Source of the DNA: Bacteroidaceae bacterium
Lineage (GTDB): Bacteria > Bacteroidota > Bacteroidia > Bacteroidales > Bacteroidaceae
Assembly: GCA_017541025.1 (NCBI GenBank)
Contig: JAFXZY010000011.1
Location: forward strand, 1 to 64,000
Reading direction: 5' to 3'
DNA: 64,000 nucleotides
The translations under genes were made by a program, and so were the position numbers. The notes beneath the pieces are model-generated. The model was not told where the DNA came from. It did not search any database and saw only the letters and a program-made list of their open reading frames with translations. Of the stretch, positions 33,701 through 42,015 are shown one piece after another (the stretch's first letter is position 1; every line of letters begins with the position of its first letter).

Positions 33701-35659
33701 ATGAAATACATCCTACTTTTCACTTCTTTGATGCTTTTTCGGCTTAGTGCTTATGCGCTTCCCGTAGAGGCGCGTCTCAGTTCGCAGGCCACGCCAACTA
33801 TGAAGAAACTGTACTATGATATCTCTTCGGATAAATGTGCATATCTCCCAGGTGACACTATATCCTTCAAGCTTCCGGCTACTCCTGTATCGGGCTTAAG
33901 GGTAAGATACCGGTGTTTGGCTGATGTGGTGGCTGACACCCTTCTTACCACCAAGACATGGACTTGGATTGCTCCTGCTCAGGATTTTCAGGGCTATCTG
34001 GTGGAAGTTTATACTACCGATGGCACTACCGACCTTATTCATGGTGCCATAGCTGTAGATGTGTCTTCAGATTGGAAACGCTTCCCCCGTTATGGTTTCG
34101 TAGCAACCTTTGGCAACGATAAGACCGTTAGTGTTGTTCGTAACGAAATGACTTGGCTCAACCGTTGCCACATCAATGCCGTGCAGTTTCAGGATTGGCA
34201 TAGTAGTCACGACTGGCCCTTGGGTGGAACTCGCGAGAAGCCCCTCTCCACCTACAAGGATATAGCCAACCGCACCATCTATACCAGTGCCATTAAGAAC
34301 TATATTTCGCGTCAGCATCATTTTGGTATGAAGAGTTTTTTCTACAACCTCTGCTTTGGCGTGCTTGACGGTTACGAATCACGTGGTGTTAAGGATGAAT
34401 GGTTGGCTTTCAAGGATAAAAATCATATCACGAAGGACAAGCATGACCTGCCAGATTCATGGAAGAGCGACATATATTTGGCTAATCCCGCAAACCCTGA
34501 ATGGCAGGCTTTCTTGGCAGACCGTAACGATGATGTTTATGCCTGCCTGGATTTCGATGGTTATCAGATAGACCAACTTGGTACCCGTGGGGATTTGTAT
34601 GATTATTATGGCTCTCAAATCAATCTTCCTTCGGGCTATGCATCCTTCATAAAGGCCATGAAGAAACGTCATCCCGGGAAGCGTCTGATCATGAATGCCG
34701 TGTCGGAGTACGGGGCAAAGGAAATGGGTCGTACAGGTCTTTTGGATTGCTTCTATAACGAGGTGTGGGGCTGCCATTCAAGCGATGCCCTAACCCATTC
34801 CGAGGCCAAGTTTACTAACCTTAGGAATATTATTCTGAACAACCGATCTTATAATGCCGACCTCCAGACCGTCTTTGCCGCCTATATGAACTATTGTTGT
34901 GATAACAGCAACTTCAATACTCCTGGCGTGGTTATGACTGATGCTGTCATGTTTGCCCTTGGCGGTTCCCATTTGGAGTTGGGAGGCGACCATATGCTCT
35001 GTCGTGAATATTTCCCCTATATAGGGCAAAAGATGACACCAGAGTTGGAAGACTGGATGACTCATTATTACGATTTCTTTACGGCCTACCAGACCCTGCT
35101 CAGGGGAGATTGGAAAGAGAACACCACCGTGAAGGTTAGCGCCTCAGGTGTTTCCGTTAATAAATGGGAGCCTGTCAACCAGCGTATTACGCAGTTGACT
35201 CGCGATGTGGAAGGTCGTAAGGTCATTCATCTGCTTAACTTCTGTACCCAAGAGAGCGATAAGGTCCAAGACCCCGCCTATCTGCTTTGTTGGCATGATA
35301 GGGATGGACTTCGTCCTTGGCCCGTAGAGCATAAGCAACTTGCCCTCACCATTTCAAGCCTCACCGGAGTGCGTAAAATCGGCAGGCTTTGGGTTGCTTC
35401 GCCCGACTATATAGGAGGTGCTGTGCAGGAGATAACAGACTATTCGTTCGCCTCCGGCACCTTGCGTTTCACACTCCCCGCTCTTCAGTTCTGGACCATG
35501 ATAGTGGTGGAGCCAGAAACCTCAAGCCCAGATGCCCTCATTCAGATTCCTGCCAAGTCCACCACATCTTCTAAGGCATATACTCTTTCAGGCATTCCCT
35601 TCACATCATCCCCCTGCGGAATAGTTGTAAAGAATGGCAGAAAGACGATGGTTCAGTAA
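33701..35659 (+). CDS. Secreted GH66 dextranase-like glycoside hydrolase
   Basis: GH66 enzymes cut or cyclise alpha-1,6-glucans such as dextran. The 652-residue protein has a signal peptide (to about residue 20), a beta-sandwich N-domain, and a (beta/alpha)8 domain. The latter contains FDGYQIDQLGTRGD at residues 285-298, where Asp291 aligns with the GH66 nucleophile in FDGxxxDxxG by my reading. YNEVWGCHSSDAL near 360 is a likely acid/base region. A C-terminal beta domain is followed by a short sorting-like tail, YTLSGIPFT through IVVKNGRKTMVQ, which fits type IX export to the surface. The gene stands alone, without susC/susD, between repeat-filled gaps and before a bidirectional terminator. 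Substrate is inferred from the family. Confidence 0.8.
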   Translation: MKYILLFTSLMLFRLSAYALPVEARLSSQATPTMKKLYYDISSDKCAYLPGDTISFKLPATPVSGLRVRYRCLADVVADTLLTTKTWTWIAPAQDFQGYLVEVYTTDGTTDLIHGAIAVDVSSDWKRFPRYGFVATFGNDKTVSVVRNEMTWLNRCHINAVQFQDWHSSHDWPLGGTREKPLSTYKDIANRTIYTSAIKNYISRQHHFGMKSFFYNLCFGVLDGYESRGVKDEWLAFKDKNHITKDKHDLPDSWKSDIYLANPANPEWQAFLADRNDDVYACLDFDGYQIDQLGTRGDLYDYYGSQINLPSGYASFIKAMKKRHPGKRLIMNAVSEYGAKEMGRTGLLDCFYNEVWGCHSSDALTHSEAKFTNLRNIILNNRSYNADLQTVFAAYMNYCCDNSNFNTPGVVMTDAVMFALGGSHLELGGDHMLCREYFPYIGQKMTPELEDWMTHYYDFFTAYQTLLRGDWKENTTVKVSASGVSVNKWEPVNQRITQLTRDVEGRKVIHLLNFCTQESDKVQDPAYLLCWHDRDGLRPWPVEHKQLALTISSLTGVRKIGRLWVASPDYIGGAVQEITDYSFASGTLRFTLPALQFWTMIVVEPETSSPDALIQIPAKSTTSSKAYTLSGIPFTSSPCGIVVKNGRKTMVQ

Positions 35660-35714
35660 ACTTGTCATTGAATAGCCAAAGTCTCTTTAACCACTAACCT
35701 CTAACCCCTAACCT

Positions 35715-35740
35715 AAAAACTGCTATGTAGCAGTTTTTTT
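35715..35740. terminator. Bidirectional terminator between the GH66 gene and cobT
   Basis: AAAACTGCTA (35716-35725) and TAGCAGTTTT (35728-35737) form a perfect 10-bp stem. Runs of A before and T after let it serve both the GH66 gene and the convergent cobT operon. It is preceded at 35687-35713 by TAACCTCTAACC word repeats. Confidence 0.85.
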
Positions 35741-35745
35741 GCCCT

Positions 35746-36792
35746 TTAGAAATATTTTGTGATTTGGGCGTTCTGGAAGTTGTTCATCTCGTTCACCATA
35801 CGGACAGCGCTGTCGATGATGGGGAAGGCGCAGAGGGCTCCCGTTCCTTCACCCAAGCGAAGGCCGAGGTGGAGTAGGGGCTTGGCTTCCATTGCTTCCA
35901 GCATCTTTTTGTGCCCGCTCTCATCGCCGCAATGGGTGAAAATCATGTATTCTTGGGCGGCAGGATAGAGGCGTGTGGCAGCAAGGGCGCAGGCTGTCAT
36001 GATAAAGCCGTCCACTAAAATAATAAGGTGCTGCTCGGCTGCACGGAGCATGGCGCCGATGGCGGCAACCATTTCAAAGCCGCCGAAGTAACGGACAGCC
36101 CCTTCCAATCTCCCCCCAAGGGAGGAGGCTTTATATCTTTCCATAGCTTTGGAGAGCACTTCGTATTTGTGGCGGATGCCTTCATTGTTAAGACCTGCTC
36201 CTGCACCGATACACTCAGCGAGGGGTATATTGCAGAAGAGGTGCATCCAGATGCTGCTGGGCGAGGTGTTGGCAATGCCCATCTCACCTATGCAGAGTAC
36301 ATGGCAACCCTCTTGTAGGCAGTCATCAACTAACTCGACGCCTACCATTATGGCATGGTCAAATTCCTCCTTACTCATTGCAGGCTCGTACAGAAAATTC
36401 CTGGTGCCCCGGGCAATCTTTCGGTCGATGATGCCTGGGACGGCAGAAAGGTCGTAATCGACACCTACATCCACGATGCGCAGTTTGAAACCGTGCTGTC
36501 GGCAGAACATATTCACACCGCCGCCGCCACGGGTAAAGTTTATCATCTGTTGCCAAGTAACCTCGCGTGGCGAAACACTGACACCTTCGCGTTCTATTCC
36601 GTGGTCGCCTCCCAAAAGCAGATGGCAGGGATGGGACAGACTTGGCTCCAATGTCTGCTGAATCAGACATATCTGTAAGGCCAGTTCTTCCAGGCGACCC
36701 AACGAACCTTTTGGCTTGTTCAGGTTGTCTATCTTATCTTGTATCGATGTCTGCAACGACTTGTCAACCGATTGTATGTTAAATTCTTTCAT
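35746..36792 (-). CDS. cobT: Nicotinate-nucleotide--dimethylbenzimidazole phosphoribosyltransferase
   Basis: CobT makes alpha-ribazole phosphate, the lower-ligand precursor of cobalamin. The 348-residue product has NKPKGSLGRLEELA at the N-terminus, GGDHGI, and the MGIANTSPSS region. Near the C-terminus is RLGEGTGA, whose Glu is the catalytic base in the Salmonella enzyme. An in-frame palindromic element encodes KASSLGGRLEGA near residues 219-230, between a helix and the conserved VRYFGGFEM segment. The product is otherwise complete. It is the last gene of the cbiA-cobS-cobU-cobT run. Confidence 0.95.
   Translation of the reverse strand: MKEFNIQSVDKSLQTSIQDKIDNLNKPKGSLGRLEELALQICLIQQTLEPSLSHPCHLLLGGDHGIEREGVSVSPREVTWQQMINFTRGGGGVNMFCRQHGFKLRIVDVGVDYDLSAVPGIIDRKIARGTRNFLYEPAMSKEEFDHAIMVGVELVDDCLQEGCHVLCIGEMGIANTSPSSIWMHLFCNIPLAECIGAGAGLNNEGIRHKYEVLSKAMERYKASSLGGRLEGAVRYFGGFEMVAAIGAMLRAAEQHLIILVDGFIMTACALAATRLYPAAQEYMIFTHCGDESGHKKMLEAMEAKPLLHLGLRLGEGTGALCAFPIIDSAVRMVNEMNNFQNAQITKYF
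36099..36132 (-). repeat. Palindromic element inside cobT
   Basis: On the minus strand AAAGCCTCCTCCCTTGGGGG opens the copy. It encodes KASSLGGRLEG in frame. Confidence 0.7.
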
Positions 36793-36856
36793 CTCTCTAA
36801 CCTTTAACCTCTAACCTTTAACCTTTAACCTCTAACCTTTAACCCTTAACCCTAAC
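36793..36856 (-). repeat. Tandem TTAACCTCTAACC repeat overlapping the cobU stop
   Basis: Units of TTAACCT/CTAACCT fill the cobU-cobT gap and extend into cobU: its final codons (VRVKG and the stop) are read from the repeat on the minus strand. Confidence 0.85.
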
Positions 36857-37384
36857 TGCTATTCCACTAACCATGAGGATGACCTCATCGGCATTCTGTG
36901 CAATGTACTGGTTCATCCATCCTTGCAGGTCGGTAAAGCGGCGTTGCAGGGCGTTATCGCTAACTCCGCCGCTACCAATCTCGTTGGTAACGAAGATGTA
37001 GGTCGCATTGGGCTGGGTAAATTTGTTGAATTCGGTCTTTGCGGCAACAAGGGCGGCATCAACATTTAAGTTCCCCTCGTCCACGGGAGCGGGGTTTAGG
37101 TCAGGGGTACGGCTGATGAAGTTGGTAAGCCATAGTGTCACGCAGTCGATGACAACAACACGACCTGTTAAGTCGTGTCGGCTCAGATGGATTTCCTCTT
37201 CTATGTTGGTCCATTGCGGGCCGCGGCGCTCCTGATGACGGCGTACGCGCTCGCGAAACTCTTCATCCCAAATATGCGCCGTAGCCAGATAAACGGGATT
37301 ATCACTTAGTTGCAAAGCCAGTTCCTCAGCCTTACTGCTTTTTCCTGAACGCTGTCCGCCAGTTATTAGAACTATTTTCTTCAT
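36839..37384 (-). CDS. cobU: Adenosylcobinamide kinase / adenosylcobinamide-phosphate guanylyltransferase
   Basis: CobU phosphorylates adenosylcobinamide and activates it with GMP. The 181-residue product has the P-loop TGGQRSGKSSKAEELA near residue 8, ATAHIWDEEFRERVRRHQERRG with the guanylylated His region, and VVVIDCVTLWLTNF. The C-terminal NEIGSGGVSDNALQRRFTDLQGWMNQYIA is typical. The last residues VRVKG and the stop codon are encoded by a word repeat. It lies between cobS and cobT, as in many nucleotide-loop operons. Confidence 0.95.
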   Translation of the reverse strand: MKKIVLITGGQRSGKSSKAEELALQLSDNPVYLATAHIWDEEFRERVRRHQERRGPQWTNIEEEIHLSRHDLTGRVVVIDCVTLWLTNFISRTPDLNPAPVDEGNLNVDAALVAAKTEFNKFTQPNATYIFVTNEIGSGGVSDNALQRRFTDLQGWMNQYIAQNADEVILMVSGIAVRVKG

Positions 37385-37525
37385 TGAACATTGAACATTG
37401 CATTGAACATTAGTTTACAGTTTACTGTTGTTAATTATTTTTGTTATCGTTGACGTTATCGTTGACGTTAATAATTCTTCACTCTTGAACTCCTTGAACC
37501 CTTGAACTCTTAAACCCTTGAACTC
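37385..37525. repeat. Cluster of four word-repeat families between cobS and cobU
   Basis: In 141 bp there are TTGAACA heptamers (37383-37411), a GTTTACAGTTTACTG stretch, a GTTATCGTTGACGTT hexamer run (37441-37470), and CTTGAACTCTTAAACC units (37481-37536). No gene or promoter is seen. Confidence 0.85.
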
Positions 37526-38311
37526 TTAAACTCTTGCCACGCAGATGGCAAGCAGAGTGGTGAGTTCCACAATAAGGCATACGGCGCCGCAGCAGTCGCC
37601 TGTGTAGCCGCGTAACCTGTTCCAGATGAGCAGATAAAGGAAATACATTACAATACACGGGATAAAGATAACCATCTCCCAGTCAATGCCTGTCCACCAT
37701 AAAAATGCCACCATGGGCAGCAATCCTTGAATGGCAAGGCCTATGCCTGCCCGCCAGTCCATCTTACGGTAAATCATCTTCGCCTTGGCCTCCTCTTCCC
37801 TTCGGGCGTAAGGCATCATCATAACCAGTTGTGCCGTCAGCATTCTGGCGTATGGCGTTGCCACCAGAATAGACAGCGCTGCCATCCGGGGAGTCATGGA
37901 GCATAGGGTTACAAACAGCAGCATCTCATAAAGGATAAGTCCCAGTACACCAAAGGTTCCTATGTGAGAATCCTTCATGATGCTGAGGATGCGCTCGCGG
38001 TCGGAACCTCCTCCGCCAAAGCCGTCCAGGAAGTCGGCCAGCCCGTCCTCGTGCAGGGCTCCCGTTACCAACAGCCTCACGATTATCGCCAGCAGAATGG
38101 CCATCATGTACGGCAAATACATGCTGGCCACCCATAGCGTGGCTGCCATCAGTCCACCTGTGAGCCAACCCGTCAGCGGCCAGTATTCCACCACAGCCTG
38201 ATAACTCTCTACAGGCGGTTGATGTAGGCGGTAGAAGGGCAGTCGGGTAAAGAAGATAAGCGCAGCCCACAGGCGGTCGTACCATCGGATGTTATTAAGT
38301 TCTACTTGCAT
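37526..38311 (-). CDS. cobS: Adenosylcobinamide-GDP ribazoletransferase (cobalamin synthase)
   Basis: CobS joins adenosylcobinamide-GDP to alpha-ribazole in the inner membrane. The 261-residue product has FFTRLPF near the N-terminus, the metal-binding HEDGLADFLDGFGGG motif, and KDSHIGTFGVLGLILYEML, with several hydrophobic helices throughout. Length and motifs are standard. It starts 10 bp after the cbiA stop. Confidence 0.95.
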   Translation of the reverse strand: MQVELNNIRWYDRLWAALIFFTRLPFYRLHQPPVESYQAVVEYWPLTGWLTGGLMAATLWVASMYLPYMMAILLAIIVRLLVTGALHEDGLADFLDGFGGGGSDRERILSIMKDSHIGTFGVLGLILYEMLLFVTLCSMTPRMAALSILVATPYARMLTAQLVMMMPYARREEEAKAKMIYRKMDWRAGIGLAIQGLLPMVAFLWWTGIDWEMVIFIPCIVMYFLYLLIWNRLRGYTGDCCGAVCLIVELTTLLAICVARV

Positions 38312-38321
38312 ATTTTTTTGT

Positions 38322-39560
38322 TTACGTTATTAAGGGATAGAGCCAATGAGTGTAGCCCGCATATATTTTGCCGTGGATATAGAATCCGGTTTCTACGGGT
38401 TGCCCTTGGGCATCAAAGAGTTGTATGTCGGATGACGGAGGCGTTCCCATAATGCTGGAGTAGTGGAACTCGTGTCCACGGAGTTCCTTCCCGTTTACCA
38501 TCATGCTTCGGTAGCCAAGGTGCAGACGGGCGCCTTGCATGGTGGTGCGGAAGGGTAGGAGGCCGGTCATGTCTGTATCATCTATTCCTTCCGAGAGGTA
38601 CATCATGCCACCACATTCCGCCCAAATATTGGCATGGGTCTTCCTAAGTGATTCCATTGTAGCGTGGCTTTCTGAGAGTTGCGGCAGAAAGAATTCAGGG
38701 TAACCACCAGGCAGAAAGACCAAGTCGGCATCTTGCGGCACCGTCTCGTTGGCAAGAGGAGAAAAGAAGTGAACTCTTCCCCGTTCGCATAGGTAATCAA
38801 TGGTCTGACGATACAAGAAGTTGAATGCCGCATCACGGGCGATGTAGATTTGGGATTTTTTTGAGTTGATAGTTGACAGTTTAGAACTGTTAATCGTTAA
38901 TTGTTCATTGTTAATCGTTAATTGTTCATTGTTAATAATCTCCGCCACTTTTTCAGCCAGTTGGCTTATCTTTTCTGTTTCGCTTATGTCGAGGCCCAGG
39001 TGACGGCTGGGAGCATAAAGTTCCTTCATGCGAGGGATGGCGCCTATGACGGGCATCCCCACCTCTTCGGCAGCACGACGCAGCATTTGCTCGTGGCGCG
39101 GACTCCCTACATTATTAAATATAACACCGGAAATCTGGGTGACGGGTCGGTAGGTAAGGTACCCCTTCAGGATGGGAGCTATGCTGTGCGCCATACTGTG
39201 GGCGTTAATGACAAGAACGACCGGGATTCCCAACAGCTCTGCTATCTCGGCACTACTGCCCCGGATGCCATCAGCCCCATCGTACAGTCCCATTACGCCT
39301 TCCACAATACAGATGTCAGCGTCTTGGCTGTAGCGCAGGAACACCTGCTTCACATCCTGTTCGGGTTGCATCCATGTGTCCAGGTTCACGGAATCCCTGT
39401 CGCAGGCAATACGATGGTAGAGCGGGTCGATGTAATCGGGCCCGCACTTGAAGGGCTGCATTTTGTAGCCCTTGTTGTGAAGGGCGCGGAGCAGTCCGAT
39501 AGTAAGGGTCGTCTTACCGCTTCCCGATGATGCCGCAGCTATGAGAAATGCCGTTTTCAT
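38322..39560 (-). CDS. cbiA: Cobyrinic acid a,c-diamide synthase with a repeat-encoded linker
   Basis: CbiA uses glutamine and ATP to amidate the a and c side chains of cobyrinic acid. The P-loop AAASSGSGKTT is at residues 8-17, and FKCGPDYIDPLYH and VMGLYDG follow. The C-terminal class I amidotransferase has the nucleophile in AECGGMMYL. Between the two domains lies NNEQLTINNEQLTIN, part of a stretch of about 30 residues read from a 21-bp tandem repeat. The ATG at 39560 (MKTAFLIAAAS) is chosen over the open frame to 39653, because a -7 box lies at 39588-39595. It is the first gene of cbiA-cobS-cobU-cobT. No riboswitch precedes it. Confidence 0.94.
   Translation of the reverse strand: MKTAFLIAAASSGSGKTTLTIGLLRALHNKGYKMQPFKCGPDYIDPLYHRIACDRDSVNLDTWMQPEQDVKQVFLRYSQDADICIVEGVMGLYDGADGIRGSSAEIAELLGIPVVLVINAHSMAHSIAPILKGYLTYRPVTQISGVIFNNVGSPRHEQMLRRAAEEVGMPVIGAIPRMKELYAPSRHLGLDISETEKISQLAEKVAEIINNEQLTINNEQLTINSSKLSTINSKKSQIYIARDAAFNFLYRQTIDYLCERGRVHFFSPLANETVPQDADLVFLPGGYPEFFLPQLSESHATMESLRKTHANIWAECGGMMYLSEGIDDTDMTGLLPFRTTMQGARLHLGYRSMMVNGKELRGHEFHYSSIMGTPPSSDIQLFDAQGQPVETGFYIHGKIYAGYTHWLYPLIT
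38889..38935 (-). repeat. 21-bp tandem repeat inside cbiA
   Basis: Two near-identical units start at 38889 and 38910 (GTTAATCGTTAATTGTTCAT plus one base), with partial copies either side. The 21-bp period equals seven codons and gives the peptide repeat INNEQLT. Confidence 0.85.
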
Positions 39561-39587
39561 ATTAATGGTGGTGTTACTTTCCAGATG

Positions 39588-39645
39588 CAAAAGTACAAAA
39601 AAAACGCTAAGAGTGTACATGTTATAAAAAAAAGTTGTAATTTTG
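39588..39645. promoter_or_regulatory. Divergent -7 boxes of the cbiA operon and the riboswitch operon
   Basis: Minus-strand TACTTTTG at 39588-39595 serves cbiA. Plus-strand TAATTTTG at 39638-39645 serves the cobalamin riboswitch transcript. Confidence 0.6.
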
Positions 39646-39654
39646 CAACGCATT

Positions 39655-39840
39655 CAGGTGATGTCCTTGGTCAGCAGCCAGAGGACAGAGAGGGAATCCG
39701 GTGCAAATCCGGAACAGTACCCGCTACTGTAGATGCCTATTATTGAAGGTGCAAGAAGAAGCCACTTTCGGGAAGCTTAACCGATGGGAAGGCGCACGTT
39801 CAGGGCAAAGTCAGGAAACCTGCCTGTGATGCTTCAGTAT
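39655..39840 (+). ncRNA. Cobalamin riboswitch
   Basis: The core of a B12 riboswitch is visible in order: AGGGAATCCGGTGCAAATCC with its pairing GGA, ACAGTACCCGCTACTGT, the GCCACT segment near 39761, GGGAAGGCGCACG, and the B12 box AAGTCAGGAAACCTGCC near 39808-39825. It lies between a -7 box and the first TonB receptor, and should lower expression when cobalamin is plentiful. The expression platform (39841-39896) shows no U-run hairpin, so control of translation initiation is more likely. Confidence 0.93.
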
Positions 39841-39896
39841 GTCAAACCAGCTCTGCTACGGGAATATAGTGAGCAAAACTTTGAAGAATCCAGGAA

Positions 39897-41990
39897 GTGA
39901 AGCATATCTATGCTGTGTTCATTGCATTGTTGTGCAATATTTTTTTTAGTTCCATTGTCTGCGCTCAGAAATCTGTACCAGATAGTACAATCCGAAACCG
40001 AGAGTTGGCGCAAGTGGTTGTTACAGGTACAGGCACCCATAACAGAGCTCAGAATGCCGTGGTGCCTGTGCAGGTGCTAACGGCCGAGGAACTGCAGCGC
40101 ATGCACGTTACCAGCCTTGAGGATGCCCTGAAGCAACTAACCAGTAGCATTACCACCATGACCAACGGCATGGGGACTACCATGATGATGAATGGTCTCA
40201 ATGAAGATTACATCCTGATATTAGAGAATGGAAAACGACTGACGGGCGATGACCGTTACTCGCGCATCAACATGGCTAACGTGAAGCGTATTGAAGTCCT
40301 TTCGGGTGCCAGCTCGGCCCTCTATGGAAGCGAGGCTATAGGCGGTGTCATCAATATCATCACAACAGCCCCTTCTATGACGGCACCTTCTGCTGATATC
40401 CATCCGGAATTAAAGGTTGATGTAATCAGTTCCACTTCCTATACCAGTAAAAACCGCTTTACGGAAAGCATTGCCGTAAATGCTGAAAAAGGAAAGTTTA
40501 GCAGCAGTACATCCTTCCAGCATCGGCAGGCCAGCAACTGGCAGGTGAATCAGACTGAGGAGGTGATGGGGCGACTGATGCCTACCGGTAAGGTGATGAG
40601 TCAGGGATTCCATAGCAACCAGTTGAACCAGCGTTTTACCTGGGATGTGGGGCATGGCGTTTCTGTATATCTGAAAGGCAGTTTCTACGATTACCATACC
40701 GACCGTCCGCAGATGGCTCGCTACTTTAAGGGTTCTACCAAGAAGAATGCTGCCGGCGGTCTGGACACCATCTATACGGAAAAAGAGGCTTACAGCTATG
40801 ACCTTCATCATCAGGATTATATGTATGGCGCAGGCGCTACATGGAAATTGAACAGCAAGACGTATCTGGAAGCAGACTTCTATAGTGACAACCTGATGAG
40901 TGAGCGTGACTCGTTCAATACCTTTCTTCCGGGCGGTACGCAACTTACCAAACGTACACATTATTATAATGGTACGGTTAAGGGAATCTTCCGCTTGGGC
41001 AGTTGGAATAAGTTGTCGGCAGGTGCCGAGTATGTGCATGAAACATACGAGAGCTATAACTTCTCCTTCCGTACCATGTACACCATCTCCTTGTTTGCTC
41101 AGGATGAGATGCGTTTGCTGAAGAACCTGCAGGGTGTCTTGGGTGTCCGTTACATATACAACCGAAACTTTGGCAGCTATGCTACCCCCAGCGTTGCCCT
41201 AATGTACAGTCCGGGCAGGTTCCGTCTGCGTGCCGGATACAGCACGGGTTACCGAACACCCACACTTTTGCAGATGTATTACGAGAACGACGAGACCAAG
41301 AACATCACCATCGGCAATCAGGACTTAAAGCCCGAAAAGAGCAACTACTACACCATAAGTGCCGAATACAACAATAGTTGGGTGAATTTGAAAGTCAGCG
41401 GTTTTATCAATGATGTTCGTGACATGATTTCGTATCGGGTACTCACCGATACAGAGGTATCAGCAAGTGGGTTGGATGCAAAATATCCTACAGCAACAAA
41501 ATACCAGCAAAGAGATAATATAGACAAGGCGAAGGTTAAAGGGCTCCACCTGAGCGCAACTTTCTATCTGCCACAAAATGTACGCTTGGGTGGAGCCTAT
41601 ACCTTTACAGATACAGAAGCAGAGACAAAGGAACTGAATGCCGCTACACAACAGTACGAGACTGTTACCCAACCCACTGACCGCAGTGTGAGACATACAG
41701 GACGCGTCTTTGCGGGATGGGGAAAAACATGGGGAAAGTACAGGTTCTGCATAGACCTGAACGGCCATCTGCAAGGTCGTCGTTGGAGCACCAGCTACGG
41801 ATGGGCTCCGGGTTTTACGCAGTTCGACCTCCATACTACCCATACATTCTATTTGAAGAATATGGAACTGATTCCCGGTCTTGGCATAGAAAATATCTTC
41901 AATACACGCGATACGCGTCCTTGGAACAGCAATTTCTCTACGTTGCATCCCGGCAGATGCGTCTTCGCTTCGTTTAAGATAAAACTTTAG
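39897..41990 (+). CDS. BtuB-like TonB-dependent outer-membrane receptor
   Basis: The 697-residue protein starts at a GTG (39897), giving a signal peptide MKHIYAVFIALLCNIFFSS that ends in CAQ; an AGGA lies four bases ahead. After a TonB-box region (ELAQVVVTGTG) comes the plug (VPVQVLTAEELQRM, ENGKRLTGDDRYSRINMANVKRIEVLSGASSALYGSEAIGGVINIIT). A beta barrel follows, ending in a C-terminal aromatic strand (FASFKIKL). Position directly under a cobalamin riboswitch makes uptake of cobalamin or corrinoids the best guess. It is cotranscribed with a second receptor and a CbiK-type lipoprotein. Confidence 0.88.
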   Translation: MKHIYAVFIALLCNIFFSSIVCAQKSVPDSTIRNRELAQVVVTGTGTHNRAQNAVVPVQVLTAEELQRMHVTSLEDALKQLTSSITTMTNGMGTTMMMNGLNEDYILILENGKRLTGDDRYSRINMANVKRIEVLSGASSALYGSEAIGGVINIITTAPSMTAPSADIHPELKVDVISSTSYTSKNRFTESIAVNAEKGKFSSSTSFQHRQASNWQVNQTEEVMGRLMPTGKVMSQGFHSNQLNQRFTWDVGHGVSVYLKGSFYDYHTDRPQMARYFKGSTKKNAAGGLDTIYTEKEAYSYDLHHQDYMYGAGATWKLNSKTYLEADFYSDNLMSERDSFNTFLPGGTQLTKRTHYYNGTVKGIFRLGSWNKLSAGAEYVHETYESYNFSFRTMYTISLFAQDEMRLLKNLQGVLGVRYIYNRNFGSYATPSVALMYSPGRFRLRAGYSTGYRTPTLLQMYYENDETKNITIGNQDLKPEKSNYYTISAEYNNSWVNLKVSGFINDVRDMISYRVLTDTEVSASGLDAKYPTATKYQQRDNIDKAKVKGLHLSATFYLPQNVRLGGAYTFTDTEAETKELNAATQQYETVTQPTDRSVRHTGRVFAGWGKTWGKYRFCIDLNGHLQGRRWSTSYGWAPGFTQFDLHTTHTFYLKNMELIPGLGIENIFNTRDTRPWNSNFSTLHPGRCVFASFKIKL

Positions 41991-42015
41991 TCGCTAGAGT
42001 TTAGTTTACATAAAT

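Noticed and set aside
39841-39896. Possible terminator-type expression platform after the cobalamin riboswitch
   Set aside because: No stable GC hairpin followed by a T run is visible; control of translation initiation is the better reading.
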